Of a DNA stretch of 64,000 nucleotides, positions 11,691 through 20,420 are shown one piece after another. The stretch lies in contig NZ_BSND01000005.1 of NCBI RefSeq assembly GCF_030159795.1, positions 310,001 to 374,000 of the forward strand. The letters are read 5' to 3'. The position numbers were made by a program, and so were the translations under genes. The stretch's first letter is position 1. Every line of letters begins with the position of its first letter. The notes below the pieces were generated by a model. That model saw only the letters and a program-made list of their open reading frames with translations. It had not been told where the DNA came from and made no database searches. This stretch comes from Methylophaga thalassica. Its GTDB lineage: Bacteria; Pseudomonadota; Gammaproteobacteria; Nitrosococcales; Methylophagaceae.

Positions 11691-11866
11691 GCCCCACAGT
11701 GTCGGTGCGACGGGGGTTCTTGAACCATGAGATTCAAGAGGGAAACTTCATGAAGATGGCAAACTTCCCGTCAAGCGGGCTTGTTTTTCAACTTCTAATT
11801 TTCAGTTTCCTTAAGCATTTGCTTATCGGCTCAAGACACACATGTCGCTATCGAGCACCGCAGGGA
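11691..11866 (-). ncRNA. ssrS: 6S RNA
   Basis: Regulatory RNA that mimics an open promoter and sequesters sigma70 RNA polymerase in stationary phase. Read on the minus strand, it starts CCCTGCGGTGCTCGATAGCGAC, carries the conserved CTTGAGCCGATAA block, and near the 3' end has the hairpin CTTGAA...GGTTCAAG followed by GTCGCACCGACACTGTGGGG. The two ends can pair (CCC/GGGG, GGTG/CACC-type pairs, GCGAC/GTCGC), giving the long closed rod typical of 6S. It lies 44 bases downstream of zapA on the same strand, the standard ssrS location in Gammaproteobacteria. Ends are approximate, set from the pairing. Confidence 0.82.
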
Positions 11867-11910
11867 CATAACTAATGATACGCAAAATAACTTGGCTTAG
11901 CTCAAGTTTT

Positions 11911-12216
11911 TCAGAGCTCTAACTGTCTATCTTCTTCCAGAAAAGCGCTAACACGCTCTTTCAATTGTAGAATTTTATTGTTTACTTTTTCCATGTCATG
12001 ACCTTCGTCATGTTTAAAAATAAGCAACTCATGCGCTAAATTTAATGCTGCCATCACAGCAATGCGATCCACACCCACGACTTTTCCGGTTTGGCGGATT
12101 TTTTCCATATTGTCATGGACCATTTTAGCGGAAGCAATCAGCGCTTCTTTTTCTTCCTCCGGACAAGCAATTTGATATTCCTTGCCCAGAATGGTGACGG
12201 TTACCGGTGAACTCAT
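11911..12216 (-). CDS. zapA: Cell division protein ZapA
   Basis: FtsZ-binding protein that bundles Z-ring filaments at midcell. 101 residues with an N-terminal globular part (VTILGKEYQIACP) and a C-terminal coiled coil, as in the family. Its ATG overlaps the stop of the preceding small coiled-coil gene by four bases. 6S RNA follows on the same strand, as in E. coli. Confidence 0.93.
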   Translation of the reverse strand: MSSPVTVTILGKEYQIACPEEEKEALIASAKMVHDNMEKIRQTGKVVGVDRIAVMAALNLAHELLIFKHDEGHDMEKVNNKILQLKERVSAFLEEDRQLEL

Positions 12217-12422
12217 AATTCGCTATCCAATTCTCTCAAACGACTAACCATTTTCTCAATCCGGCTTCGAGCAACATCGGTTTTTTCGATCAGTTGCGTA
12301 CGTTCTGAAAGCCATGCTGTCTGCTGTGAGCGTAACAACATGTTCTCTTCCCGCAATCGACGACTGGTACGAAGTAGCTCATCCACTTGTTGTTCCAATT
12401 GTTGTATCGCGTTTTTGTCCAT
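12213..12422 (-). CDS. Small coiled-coil protein (TIGR02449/ZapB-like) upstream of zapA
   Basis: 69 residues, almost entirely heptad-patterned (Leu/Glu/Arg/Gln-rich), predicted as one long coiled coil. Small proteins of this kind are commonly encoded just before zapA in Gammaproteobacteria and are often annotated TIGR02449. A role in Z-ring organisation with ZapA is likely from context but unproven. Four-base overlap with zapA. Confidence 0.8.
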   Translation of the reverse strand: MDKNAIQQLEQQVDELLRTSRRLREENMLLRSQQTAWLSERTQLIEKTDVARSRIEKMVSRLRELDSEL

Positions 12423-12574
12423 TAATATGAGTTCTTTCGCTGTGCGAGAATAAAGCCTAACTATAGACGTGCGCTGCCGACTCGGTCAACAACTGTCATA
12501 ATAGGAACAATTTGTGTTCCAATGCATCACATTGAACAAGATATCTTTTTAGTCATTATTCAGGTTTTAACTTT

Positions 12575-13123
12575 ATGTCACAACTCTATTTTCCATCCTT
12601 ATCTCCCGATAATCAGACAGGTGATGGCCCGGCAAGCCTTGCAGAACTCCAGGGCGCATTATGCGGTTTGCTGTGTATGGATGCTTTAGCTGATCGAAAA
12701 AACTGGTATGTACAACTGTTTGAAGACTTTTCGCCAGCCGAAGAAGAAAAACAAGATTTAACACATTTATTCGACGATACCATTCAATCACTAAACAGCC
12801 TCGACTTCGATTTCCAGATGGAACTGCCGGATGATAATGCTCCGATAGTTTCGCGTTTATCTGCGATGGCTGATTGGTGTCAGGGGCTGGTCTATGGCCT
12901 CGGTACATCAGGCATGACCAATGAAACCGAGTTATCAGATGATTGTCAGGAATACGTCACCGATGTGATCAAAATCAGCCAGGTGAACTTTGATAATGTG
13001 GAAGATACAGAAGAAGAACGTGCTAACTTTGAAGAGTTAGTTGAATACATCCGCATGGGACTCTTTTTATTATACGGAGAGTTACAACCTGCCGATCCTA
13101 CAGACGAAGCTACCGAACACTAA
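12575..13123 (+). CDS. ygfB: UPF0149 family protein YgfB
   Basis: 182-residue acidic, helical protein of the YgfB/YecA family. Pattern at 23-35 (ELQGALCGLLCMD) and a C-terminal YIRMGLFLLYGEL stretch are typical. The molecular role is poorly defined; in P. aeruginosa YgfB has been linked to control of ampDh3 and beta-lactam resistance. It heads ygfB-pepP-ubiH-ubiI, divergent from the zapA side as in E. coli, and its stop overlaps the pepP start by one base. Confidence 0.92.
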   Translation: MSQLYFPSLSPDNQTGDGPASLAELQGALCGLLCMDALADRKNWYVQLFEDFSPAEEEKQDLTHLFDDTIQSLNSLDFDFQMELPDDNAPIVSRLSAMADWCQGLVYGLGTSGMTNETELSDDCQEYVTDVIKISQVNFDNVEDTEEERANFEELVEYIRMGLFLLYGELQPADPTDEATEH

Positions 13124-14433
13124 TGCAAAAGAAAGAATTCGCTAAACGCCGTCAACACCTTATGGATATTATGGGGCCAGACACGATAGCCGTGCTACCC
13201 AATGCTCCTATCGCTAACCGTAACCGTGACGTTGACTACCCTTACCGCAGTGACAGCAATTTTCATTACCTTACTGGTTTTGACGAACCTGAATCGGTGC
13301 TTGTGCTGATTCCAGGTCGAGAACATGGTGAATATATCTTGTTTTGCCGTGAACGTGATTTGGACAAGGAAATCTGGGATGGTTACCGTGCCGGCCAGGA
13401 TGGCGCCATAAATAACTTTGGTGCGGACGACTCCTACCCTATCAGTGATCTCGATGATATTTTACCGGGCCTGCTGGAAGACAAAGAAAAAGTCTATTAC
13501 ACCATGGGAAACCAACCCAGCTTTGATCAGCATATGGTGTCTTGGTTAAATCACCTACGACAAGCCTCTCGCTCAGGAAAACATTCACCGACTGAAATTA
13601 TTGAATTGGAGCATTGCCTCAATGAGCTCCGCCTATTCAAAAGCAGTCAGGAAATCAAAGCGATGAAACAGGCGGCAAAAGCCTCTGTTCAAGCGCATAT
13701 TCGTGCAATGCAATTTACTAAACCAGGCAAATGGGAATATGAAGTCGAAGCCGAGATTATTCATGAATTTATGAAACATGGCTGCCGTTCTCCGGCTTAC
13801 CCTTCTATCGTCGGTGGTGGTGAAAATGGCTGCATCCTTCACTACATCGAAAATAACGCCAAACTGAAAAATAACGACTTGTTATTAATAGACGCTGGTG
13901 CAGAGTATGAATGTTACGCAGGTGACATCACCCGGACGTTCCCTGTTAATGGCAAATTCAGCCCAGCTCAGGCGGCCTTATACCAGGTGGTATTAGATGC
14001 GCAAAAAGCCGCTATAGCGGCCGTCAAACCTGGCAATCATTGGAATCAGCCTCACGAAGTAGCGGTAGAAGTGCTGACACAAGGCTTGGTTGATCTGGGT
14101 ATCCTGAAAGGCGATGTCGCTCAACTTATTGAAGACGCCGCCTATCGCGAATTTTATATGCATCGCACCGGTCATTGGTTAGGTATGGACGTTCATGATG
14201 TCGGCGATTATAAAGTAGGTGGCGAATGGCGACTGCTTGAACCGGGCATGGTCTTGACTGTTGAACCCGGTCTGTACATACGTGATCAGGCTCATGTTGA
14301 TAAAAAATGGCACTTCACCGGCATTCGTATAGAAGATGATGTGTTGGTAACAAAGGACGGCTGCGAAGTGCTAACTGAGGCGGCACCCAAAGAAATTGAT
14401 GAAATTGAAGCTTTAATGGCGGAGGCAATATAA
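13123..14433 (+). CDS. pepP: Xaa-Pro aminopeptidase P
   Basis: Manganese-dependent aminopeptidase removing an N-terminal residue before proline. 436 residues with the pita-bread fold. The five metal ligands can be assigned as D257, D268, H351, E381 and E404 (motifs LLIDAGAEY, GDITRTFP, GHWLGMDVHD, VEPGLYI, RIEDD). The N-terminal creatinase-like domain spans about 1-170. One-base overlap with ygfB; ubiH follows after four bases. Confidence 0.97.
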   Translation: MQKKEFAKRRQHLMDIMGPDTIAVLPNAPIANRNRDVDYPYRSDSNFHYLTGFDEPESVLVLIPGREHGEYILFCRERDLDKEIWDGYRAGQDGAINNFGADDSYPISDLDDILPGLLEDKEKVYYTMGNQPSFDQHMVSWLNHLRQASRSGKHSPTEIIELEHCLNELRLFKSSQEIKAMKQAAKASVQAHIRAMQFTKPGKWEYEVEAEIIHEFMKHGCRSPAYPSIVGGGENGCILHYIENNAKLKNNDLLLIDAGAEYECYAGDITRTFPVNGKFSPAQAALYQVVLDAQKAAIAAVKPGNHWNQPHEVAVEVLTQGLVDLGILKGDVAQLIEDAAYREFYMHRTGHWLGMDVHDVGDYKVGGEWRLLEPGMVLTVEPGLYIRDQAHVDKKWHFTGIRIEDDVLVTKDGCEVLTEAAPKEIDEIEALMAEAI

Positions 14434-14437
14434 AAAC

Positions 14438-15643
14438 GTGAATCACGGCGTATTTGATGTGCTCATTGTGGGGGGAGGCATGGCGGGAGCCAGCCTTGCT
14501 ATCGCATTAAAAAATAGTCAGTTAAAAATTGGTCTTATTGAAGCCAAATCATTAGAGACTGATTCACAACCCAGTTACGATGATCGTGGTATTGCGCTCA
14601 GTTATGGCTCACAGCGCATATTTGACACCATGGGTATCTGGTCTCACATTGCTCAGCATGCCAGCCCCATTCATCATATTCATGTGTCTGAACGCGGCCG
14701 ATTCGGCGTTACCCGCTTATCTGCTGAACAAGAACAAGTGCCTGCTTTAGGACAAGTTATCACTGCCAGACATTTAGGTCACAGCCTTAACCGCCAATTA
14801 CTGAAACTTAGTAATCTGACATTATTCTGCCCTGCCTCGGTAACGAGTGTCTTAACTGAGACTGATAAAGTTAAGGTCACCTTGGGTGATGGAGCAGTAT
14901 TAGAGACAAAATTGATTGTCGCCGCTGATGGCCGCAATTCCACTATCCGCCATTACCTGAAATTAGGGGCGTGGGAGCAAGATTACAATCAGGTTGCTGT
15001 CACGGCCAATATATCTACGGATAAACCTCATCAGGGATGGGCATACGAACGTTTCACAGCCTCTGGTCCTATGGCTTTGTTACCAATGACTGACAAACGA
15101 AGTAGTCTGGTATGGACTGTTAAGGCAGGTGAGCAAGAGGCGTTGCTGGCGATGCCAGAACAAGCGTTTCTGAAACAATTACAGAGCGAATTTGGCTATC
15201 GTGCCGGTCGCTTTACTCGTGTCGGCCAGCGAAATAGTCATCCCTTAATTCTGATGCAAGCGGATATGCCTGTTCAGCCAAGGATCGTATTTATTGGTAA
15301 TGCCGCTCACAGTCTGCATCCTATTGCCGGACAAGGCTTTAATTTGGGACTGCGTGATGTTGCCGTATTAGCAGAACATCTGTTTAACGCAAAAGACTGC
15401 GGTGATGCAGAACTACTCAAAAACTATCAGGAACAACGCCAACAAGACCAGAATCAAGTGGTCAAATCCACTGATCAGTTGGTCAAATTATTCAGTAACA
15501 ATATCCCTGTTTTGGGTCATCTGCGAGGCGCAGGCCTGACATTAGTTGACGCCATGCCAGTGATGAAACACTGGCTTGCCACAAAAAGTATGGGCTTGGC
15601 GCAGGCACAGCCAAAATTAGCCAGAGGTGTTCCACTAACATGA
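14438..15643 (+). CDS. ubiH: 2-octaprenyl-6-methoxyphenol hydroxylase UbiH
   Basis: FAD-dependent monooxygenase of ubiquinone synthesis (ring C1 hydroxylation). 401 residues from a GTG start, with GGAGG about 12 bases upstream. The FAD Rossmann loop GGGMAGAS is at 12-19, and the second FAD motif GNAAHSLHPIAGQG is at about 287-300. The segment YDDRGIALSYGSQRIF is closer to UbiH than to UbiI or UbiF. Overlaps the next gene by four bases. Confidence 0.92.
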   Translation: MNHGVFDVLIVGGGMAGASLAIALKNSQLKIGLIEAKSLETDSQPSYDDRGIALSYGSQRIFDTMGIWSHIAQHASPIHHIHVSERGRFGVTRLSAEQEQVPALGQVITARHLGHSLNRQLLKLSNLTLFCPASVTSVLTETDKVKVTLGDGAVLETKLIVAADGRNSTIRHYLKLGAWEQDYNQVAVTANISTDKPHQGWAYERFTASGPMALLPMTDKRSSLVWTVKAGEQEALLAMPEQAFLKQLQSEFGYRAGRFTRVGQRNSHPLILMQADMPVQPRIVFIGNAAHSLHPIAGQGFNLGLRDVAVLAEHLFNAKDCGDAELLKNYQEQRQQDQNQVVKSTDQLVKLFSNNIPVLGHLRGAGLTLVDAMPVMKHWLATKSMGLAQAQPKLARGVPLT

Positions 15644-16854
15644 AACAAGAATATGACATTGCGATTGTCGGTGGCGGTATGGTTGGCTCTTGTCTGGCCT
15701 TAGCATTATCGCGCCACAGTGACTTTAGTATTGCCCTGATTGAAGCGCAGACATTTGAAGCTTTAGCTGAAGATGCCCCTTTTGATATCCGGGTTAGCGC
15801 CTTAACCAAGGGCAGTGAGAATATTTTAAAAACGCTCAATATCTGGTCAATGATACCCACATCCCGGTTATCCGCATTTTCTGATATGAAAGTCTGGGAA
15901 ACAACAGACAGTGAACTGCATTTTAATAGTGCGGATATGGGGGCAGCTAACCTCGGCCACATTATCGAAAACCGACAATTGCAGCAAACCAGTTTCTCTC
16001 TATGTCAGCAGCAGCCCAATATTGATGTAATTACACCGGCAAAACCGATCGCTATTGAATACCAGCAACTTCATCTCGACAATGATCGTACACTGAAAAC
16101 GAAACTGATCATTGCTGCTGATGGCGCACATTCCGCCATAAAAGCGTTCGCTGACATTGAAACGAAAGGCTGGACGTATCAACAAAAAGGCTTGGTGTGC
16201 AATGTCACCACAACGTCCTCACATGAGCAGACGGCATGGCAACGCTTTTTACCGGAAGGCCCTCTTGCTTTCCTGCCTCTCGCAGATAGTCACCAGTGTT
16301 CTATCGTCTGGACTTTGAGCTCTGACAATGCCGATCGTTTATTGGCACTGCCTGATGATGAGTTTATTAACGAGCTCAATATCGCTTTTGAAGAACGTGT
16401 TGGTAAAGTCACAAAAATCAGTCATCGCAATGCTTTCCCTTTACAGTTACGCCATGCTCACACCTATATCAAACCAGGTTTAGTTCTTGTCGGTGATGCT
16501 GCTCATACAATTCATCCACTGGCTGGGCAAGGCGTTAATATTGGTCTATTAGATGCGGCAACCTTGGCTGAAGTCATTATTACTGCAGCCCAGCAAGGCC
16601 GAGATATTGGCCAGTTACATACATTACAAAAATATCAGCGACAACGGCATGCGGATAATCTGCTGATGCAAATGAGTATGGATATGATTAAGCGTGTATT
16701 CACTAACTCTCTGACACCAGTAAAATGGTTACGTCAATTGGGTTTACGCCAGGTCAATAAAAGCCGTTTACTAAAAAACCTGTTTATGCAGCAAGCGGCA
16801 AGCCGATCCTTTGCCACTCCCAAATTAGCTGAACGCCTTCATGATCATCACTAG
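15640..16854 (+). CDS. ubiI: UbiI/VisC-type FAD-dependent ubiquinone hydroxylase
   Basis: Second paralogous flavin monooxygenase (404 residues), with FAD loop GGGMVGSC at 11-18 and GDAAHTIHPLAGQG at about 286-299. Position after ubiH and the sequence DIRVSALTKGS point to UbiI (C5 hydroxylation), though UbiF/UbiL-like specificity cannot be excluded without a tree. ATGA overlap with ubiH indicates one mRNA. The last helix-rich stretch is basic and may contact the membrane or the Ubi complex. Confidence 0.88.
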   Translation: MKQEYDIAIVGGGMVGSCLALALSRHSDFSIALIEAQTFEALAEDAPFDIRVSALTKGSENILKTLNIWSMIPTSRLSAFSDMKVWETTDSELHFNSADMGAANLGHIIENRQLQQTSFSLCQQQPNIDVITPAKPIAIEYQQLHLDNDRTLKTKLIIAADGAHSAIKAFADIETKGWTYQQKGLVCNVTTTSSHEQTAWQRFLPEGPLAFLPLADSHQCSIVWTLSSDNADRLLALPDDEFINELNIAFEERVGKVTKISHRNAFPLQLRHAHTYIKPGLVLVGDAAHTIHPLAGQGVNIGLLDAATLAEVIITAAQQGRDIGQLHTLQKYQRQRHADNLLMQMSMDMIKRVFTNSLTPVKWLRQLGLRQVNKSRLLKNLFMQQAASRSFATPKLAERLHDHH

Positions 16855-16870
16855 TTGAAAAATAAGGCTG

Positions 16871-16888
16871 ACAGACCTGTCTGTTTTT
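16871..16888 (+). terminator. Weak possible terminator after ubiI
   Basis: ACAGA and TCTGT can form a five-pair stem around CCTG, followed by four to five T residues. The stem is short, so termination is uncertain. Confidence 0.35.
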
Positions 16889-16918
16889 GATGACTTACCC
16901 TACTCCACGGAGCCATGT

Positions 16919-17512
16919 ATGTTTCGATTTCTTACCCGTCAATTTCTGACCGGCCTTATCACAATACTGCCTATCACCATAACGCTCTATCTGATTTACT
17001 GGGTTATTTCTTCAACTGAACAGGCGTTAAGTCACGTCATTAAGTTTATCCTGCCTGAGTATATGTATTGGCCTGGCATGGGATTTCTTGCTGCCATTGC
17101 CTTGATTTTTTCACTCGGCATCATGATGCGGCTCTATGTTTTCAAACGCTTATTCAAATTTGCAGAAAGTCTGCTTTATCACTTACCTGTTATCAAATCG
17201 ATATATGGCAGCATGCATGACTTTTTCCATTACTTCACCCCCGGTCGAGAAACAGAGTTTCAACAAGTTGTCGCCGTCAAACTCGATAATGGTATGGAAA
17301 TGATTGGTTTTATTACACTGGATAATGCCGAACATTTACCGACACAAGATGATGAAGAACGCGTGCTGGTCTATTTTCCGATGAGTTACAACATCGGTGG
17401 TTACCCAGTCATTATGCCAAGACGCTTGTTGAAACCTGTTGATATGACCATGGAACAGGCGATGCGCTTTGTATTAACCGCTGGTGTCGCGGGTCATACA
17501 AAACCTAAATAG
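16919..17512 (+). CDS. DUF502 family membrane protein
   Basis: 197 residues with two membrane helices (about 8-30 and 53-76), then a cytoplasmic domain containing LPVIKSIYGSMHDFF and GGYPVIMPRR, both hallmarks of DUF502. The function of the family is not established. Its last eight bases overlap the end of the convergent lipoprotein gene. Confidence 0.85.
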   Translation: MFRFLTRQFLTGLITILPITITLYLIYWVISSTEQALSHVIKFILPEYMYWPGMGFLAAIALIFSLGIMMRLYVFKRLFKFAESLLYHLPVIKSIYGSMHDFFHYFTPGRETEFQQVVAVKLDNGMEMIGFITLDNAEHLPTQDDEERVLVYFPMSYNIGGYPVIMPRRLLKPVDMTMEQAMRFVLTAGVAGHTKPK

Positions 17513-18197
17513 GTAGGAAAGCTAATGTGGCCGCCCTGACGACAAAAGTCTTGATAATACGGCCATTTTTCTGGGCTATGATTTGAGCAAGATTATCTTG
17601 TGTCGCTATCATTTTTCCAAATATACGCTGATAGCTTAAATTACGTACTTCCCCTGAAAGGCTGTCACTGAGCATAAGTAAATTACCCTCAGAGTCACGT
17701 TTTTTTGCCAGTAACCAGGCAGCAATTTCGATGTTACGCGCACTGTTGTATAGTTTTTGCTGATCGATAGAAGTCAGATAAAAAAACTCGCTATGATTAT
17801 CGTAAGACGCCATCAGCATTTTTCTTAAGCCGATAATATAGGCCAGCACACGATCTCCCTGAAAGCGTTCATCCAACGCAAGCCGGATAATATCGGTGGG
17901 TTTTCTGATGATGGCCCATTCGGGATAGATAAAGTCGACCTGTCTGGAGAATGTTCTCTCTACACTCTCTTTTATGGTTCTGACATCCCTGTCATGGCGC
18001 AGATTTGGATTACGTTTATAAAGCTTAAACATCAACCTTTTGAGCTGAGCCATAACAGCTTGCTGGTGAACTTCTATCACCTCATCTATATCGCTCTTAG
18101 CCAGTCGAGAAACGCCAGGCTCAGACTGTCCGTTATTTCCGCTTGTCGCGCACCCCATTAAAAAGCAGACAAGCCATAAAACACTAAACCATCTCAT
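17505..18197 (-). CDS. Putative lipoprotein of unknown function
   Basis: 230 residues starting with a lipoprotein signal peptide; the lipobox LMGC puts the lipidated cysteine at C16. The rest is a soluble, mostly helical domain with no family I can name. Its start overlaps the end of the upstream 114-codon gene by 14 bases, and its stop overlaps convergently with DUF502 by 8 bases. Expression probably follows rhlB. Envelope location is inferred from the lipobox. Confidence 0.75.
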   Translation of the reverse strand: MRWFSVLWLVCFLMGCATSGNNGQSEPGVSRLAKSDIDEVIEVHQQAVMAQLKRLMFKLYKRNPNLRHDRDVRTIKESVERTFSRQVDFIYPEWAIIRKPTDIIRLALDERFQGDRVLAYIIGLRKMLMASYDNHSEFFYLTSIDQQKLYNSARNIEIAAWLLAKKRDSEGNLLMLSDSLSGEVRNLSYQRIFGKMIATQDNLAQIIAQKNGRIIKTFVVRAATLAFLPI

Positions 18198-18528
18198 CCA
18201 CTATTTGCCCTCCTGATGGCTTGGTGTTATCTAAATTCTCAATATACAAATACTGCTGCACTGTTTTTGGTAACACTGTCGATTTTTGTTCAGACTGAGA
18301 CGATTCACTTTCAGTGCTAATAAAATAACGAATAAACTGTGCTTGTTGGCTATCTTGTGCTGATACCACAGGGGTAACAATATTGGAGGTATCGGCTTGT
18401 TCTTTATCAATCAGCGTTAAACTGGTTTCAACAGCAGAATCAAAAGTAACAGGTAAACGTGAGCTATTGCGTGATTCAGCGGGAACCAGCGGATAGAAAT
18501 TAGCTTGTCTGTTATTGTTTATCTGCAT
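18184..18528 (-). CDS. Hypothetical protein overlapping rhlB
   Basis: 114 residues, polar, rich in Ser, Gln and Thr, with no signal peptide or membrane helix and no family recognised. It starts inside the last 17 bases of rhlB and ends 14 bases into the lipoprotein gene. The Shine-Dalgarno is weak, so coupling to rhlB is likely. The start [10 protein letters not shown] resembles the start of the FliK-like protein in this window (MQINRSQQAN), possibly by chance. Confidence 0.6.
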   Translation of the reverse strand: MQINNNRQANFYPLVPAESRNSSRLPVTFDSAVETSLTLIDKEQADTSNIVTPVVSAQDSQQAQFIRYFISTESESSQSEQKSTVLPKTVQQYLYIENLDNTKPSGGQIVDEMV

Positions 18529-19816
18529 GTGAATTTACGCCATTTCTCGGCTTGTTACGCCTGCGTCTGGGTTTTTCTGGTTTATTCACGTCATGTCTTT
18601 TTCGCTGCGGTATCGCTTCTTTTTCTCTTTTCACCCGCGGTTTTGGAGTTTCTAAGTGTTCATCAGACGTCGAAGCCAAGGGTAATTTATGCTTAATATA
18701 AGCCTCAATATCCGGTAATGAAAACACATATTCTTCACAAGCTAAACTAATGGCCACACCACTGGCGCCGGCACGGGCTGTACGGCCTGTTCTGTGCACA
18801 TAATCTTCCACATCTTGAGGTAAGTCATAATTAAACACGTGACTGACTGCAGGAATATGCAGGCCTCGCGCAGCGACATCGGTGGCGACAAGAAAAGGAA
18901 ACTCACCATCCTGAAAATGCTGTAACAGACGCTCGCGTTTTTTTTGCGGTACATCGCCAGAAAGTAATGAAGCTTTGTACCCATTTCCTTCTAAATAGCC
19001 CCAAACTACTTCAGCAGCTTGTTTGGTATTCACAAAAATAATGCCTCGCTCTGGGTTTAACCGAGCAATCAACGCAAGTAATAATGGAATCTTTTCATCA
19101 TTCGCCGGGTAATACACCCATTCTTCAATACGATCGCCCATCATTTTTTCAGGCTCAACCTGAACCTTTTCCGGGTTATTCATATGTTCATAGGCGAGTT
19201 CACTGACTTTGTAACTCAAGGTGGCGGAAAACAACATGCCTAAACGTTGTTCGGGTTTGGGAATGCGGCGCAGGAAATAACGCACATCTTTAATAAAGCC
19301 AAGATCAAACATCCGATCCGCTTCATCCAGCACCACCACATCAATAAATTTTAAACTGAAAACATGCTGTTTCTGATAATCCAGCAAGCGTCCGGGTGTA
19401 CCAATCAAAATATCCAGACCACCAGTAATCATATCTCGCTGACGTTGGTAATCTTTGCCACCATGAGCGATGCCTATGCGTAAATTTGATTCCACATTCA
19501 GTTTTTCCGCATCCTTGGCTATCTGAATGGCTAATTCGCGAGTTGGCGCCAGGATTAGTGCTCTGGGTTGTTTTCCATCCCAGTTTTCCGCAGGGGCTTT
19601 TTCAAGTAAACACTGGAAAGTCGCCAGTAAAAAAGCGATGGTTTTTCCTGTTCCTGTCTGTGCCTGACCAGCGACATCGCGCCCGGATAATAATAGTGGC
19701 AGCGCAGATGCTTGGATCGGCGTGCAAAATTCGAATCCGGCCTGTGCCAGCCCGGCTTTTAGTGAAGCGTGGAGTGGCAAGGATGAGAAGGCCTGCTCGG
19801 TTAGATGTGCACTCAT
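18512..19816 (-). CDS. rhlB: ATP-dependent RNA helicase RhlB
   Basis: DEAD-box helicase; in E. coli it unwinds RNA for the RNase E degradosome. 434 residues. Walker A AQTGTGKT at 52-59, DEAD at 164-167, SAT at 197-199 and HRTGRTAR at 341-348 are all present. The N-terminus [10 protein letters not shown] matches the RhlB type, and a basic, Pro/Arg/Lys-rich tail from about 395 can bind RNA. Divergent from trxA, as in E. coli. Confidence 0.95.
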   Translation of the reverse strand: MSAHLTEQAFSSLPLHASLKAGLAQAGFEFCTPIQASALPLLLSGRDVAGQAQTGTGKTIAFLLATFQCLLEKAPAENWDGKQPRALILAPTRELAIQIAKDAEKLNVESNLRIGIAHGGKDYQRQRDMITGGLDILIGTPGRLLDYQKQHVFSLKFIDVVVLDEADRMFDLGFIKDVRYFLRRIPKPEQRLGMLFSATLSYKVSELAYEHMNNPEKVQVEPEKMMGDRIEEWVYYPANDEKIPLLLALIARLNPERGIIFVNTKQAAEVVWGYLEGNGYKASLLSGDVPQKKRERLLQHFQDGEFPFLVATDVAARGLHIPAVSHVFNYDLPQDVEDYVHRTGRTARAGASGVAISLACEEYVFSLPDIEAYIKHKLPLASTSDEHLETPKPRVKREKEAIPQRKRHDVNKPEKPRRRRNKPRNGVNSHADKQ

Positions 19817-19861
19817 AGAATACTTGCATTACCTTTTATGATAGGAAAAAATGTTAGGCTA

Positions 19862-19889
19862 TATCGTATGGGAGTATAGACCCACGATA
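19862..19889 (+). repeat. Imperfect inverted repeat in the rhlB-trxA promoter region
   Basis: TATCGT-AT-GGG and CCC-ACGATA can form a nine-pair hairpin with a two-base bulge and an eight-base loop. It lies 26-53 bases upstream of trxA and could be an operator or a 5'-UTR structure. Confidence 0.4.
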
Positions 19890-19914
19890 CTTTATATACC
19901 ACTGGAGATAAAAC

Positions 19915-20241
19915 ATGAGCGAAAACGTCACCCACGTGACCGATGGCGACTTTGATAGCCAAGTACTACAGTCTGACCTGCCTGTGTTGGTCGATTACTG
20001 GGCTGAATGGTGCGGTCCATGCAAAATGATCGCCCCTGTATTGGATGAAATCGCGACCGAGTACGCTGGTAAATTGAAAGTTTGCAAACTGAATATTGAC
20101 GAAAACCAGGACACTCCACCACGTTACGGTATCCGTGGTATCCCAACATTGATGCTATTTAAAGACGGTGAAGTCGAAGCAACAAAAGTGGGTGCTTTAA
20201 CGAAATCACAATTGGCTGCATTTTTAGACAGCAATATTTAA
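19915..20241 (+). CDS. trxA: Thioredoxin
   Basis: Cytosolic disulfide reductase reduced by thioredoxin reductase. 108 residues with the active site WCGPC (C33 and C36) and the cis-proline GIPTL. GGAG precedes the ATG by seven bases. Followed by a strong terminator, so probably monocistronic; rho, the usual E. coli neighbour, is not next here. Confidence 0.98.
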   Translation: MSENVTHVTDGDFDSQVLQSDLPVLVDYWAEWCGPCKMIAPVLDEIATEYAGKLKVCKLNIDENQDTPPRYGIRGIPTLMLFKDGEVEATKVGALTKSQLAAFLDSNI

Positions 20242-20248
20242 AAAAATG

Positions 20249-20288
20249 AACTCCCCGCCGGATATCCTCAGCGGGGAGTTTGCTTTTT
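20249..20288 (+). terminator. Intrinsic terminator after trxA
   Basis: Ten-pair perfect stem AACTCCCCGC / GCGGGGAGTT with a 12-base loop, followed by TGCTTTTT. Confidence 0.9.
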
Positions 20289-20420
20289 AAGCTTGTGAGT
20301 TATGCCGGCTATTCATCAGCCCCCCGCCTGGCTGGTAATGCATGACCACCCTCGACCAGTACATTCAGTCACATCTGATAATGCGCTGGTTTCTTTATGC
20401 CTGAACTATATGATCACAAA

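Noticed and set aside
11669-11875. 68-codon plus-strand frame beside zapA
   Set aside because: It lies antisense to the 6S RNA and has no ribosome site or protein-like composition.
15492-15962. 156-codon minus-strand frame across the ubiH-ubiI junction
   Set aside because: Antisense shadow of two well-supported genes.
20289-20420. Possible LexA box or small RNA upstream of uvrD
   Set aside because: No CTG-N10-CAG match and no clear promoter-terminator pair was found.
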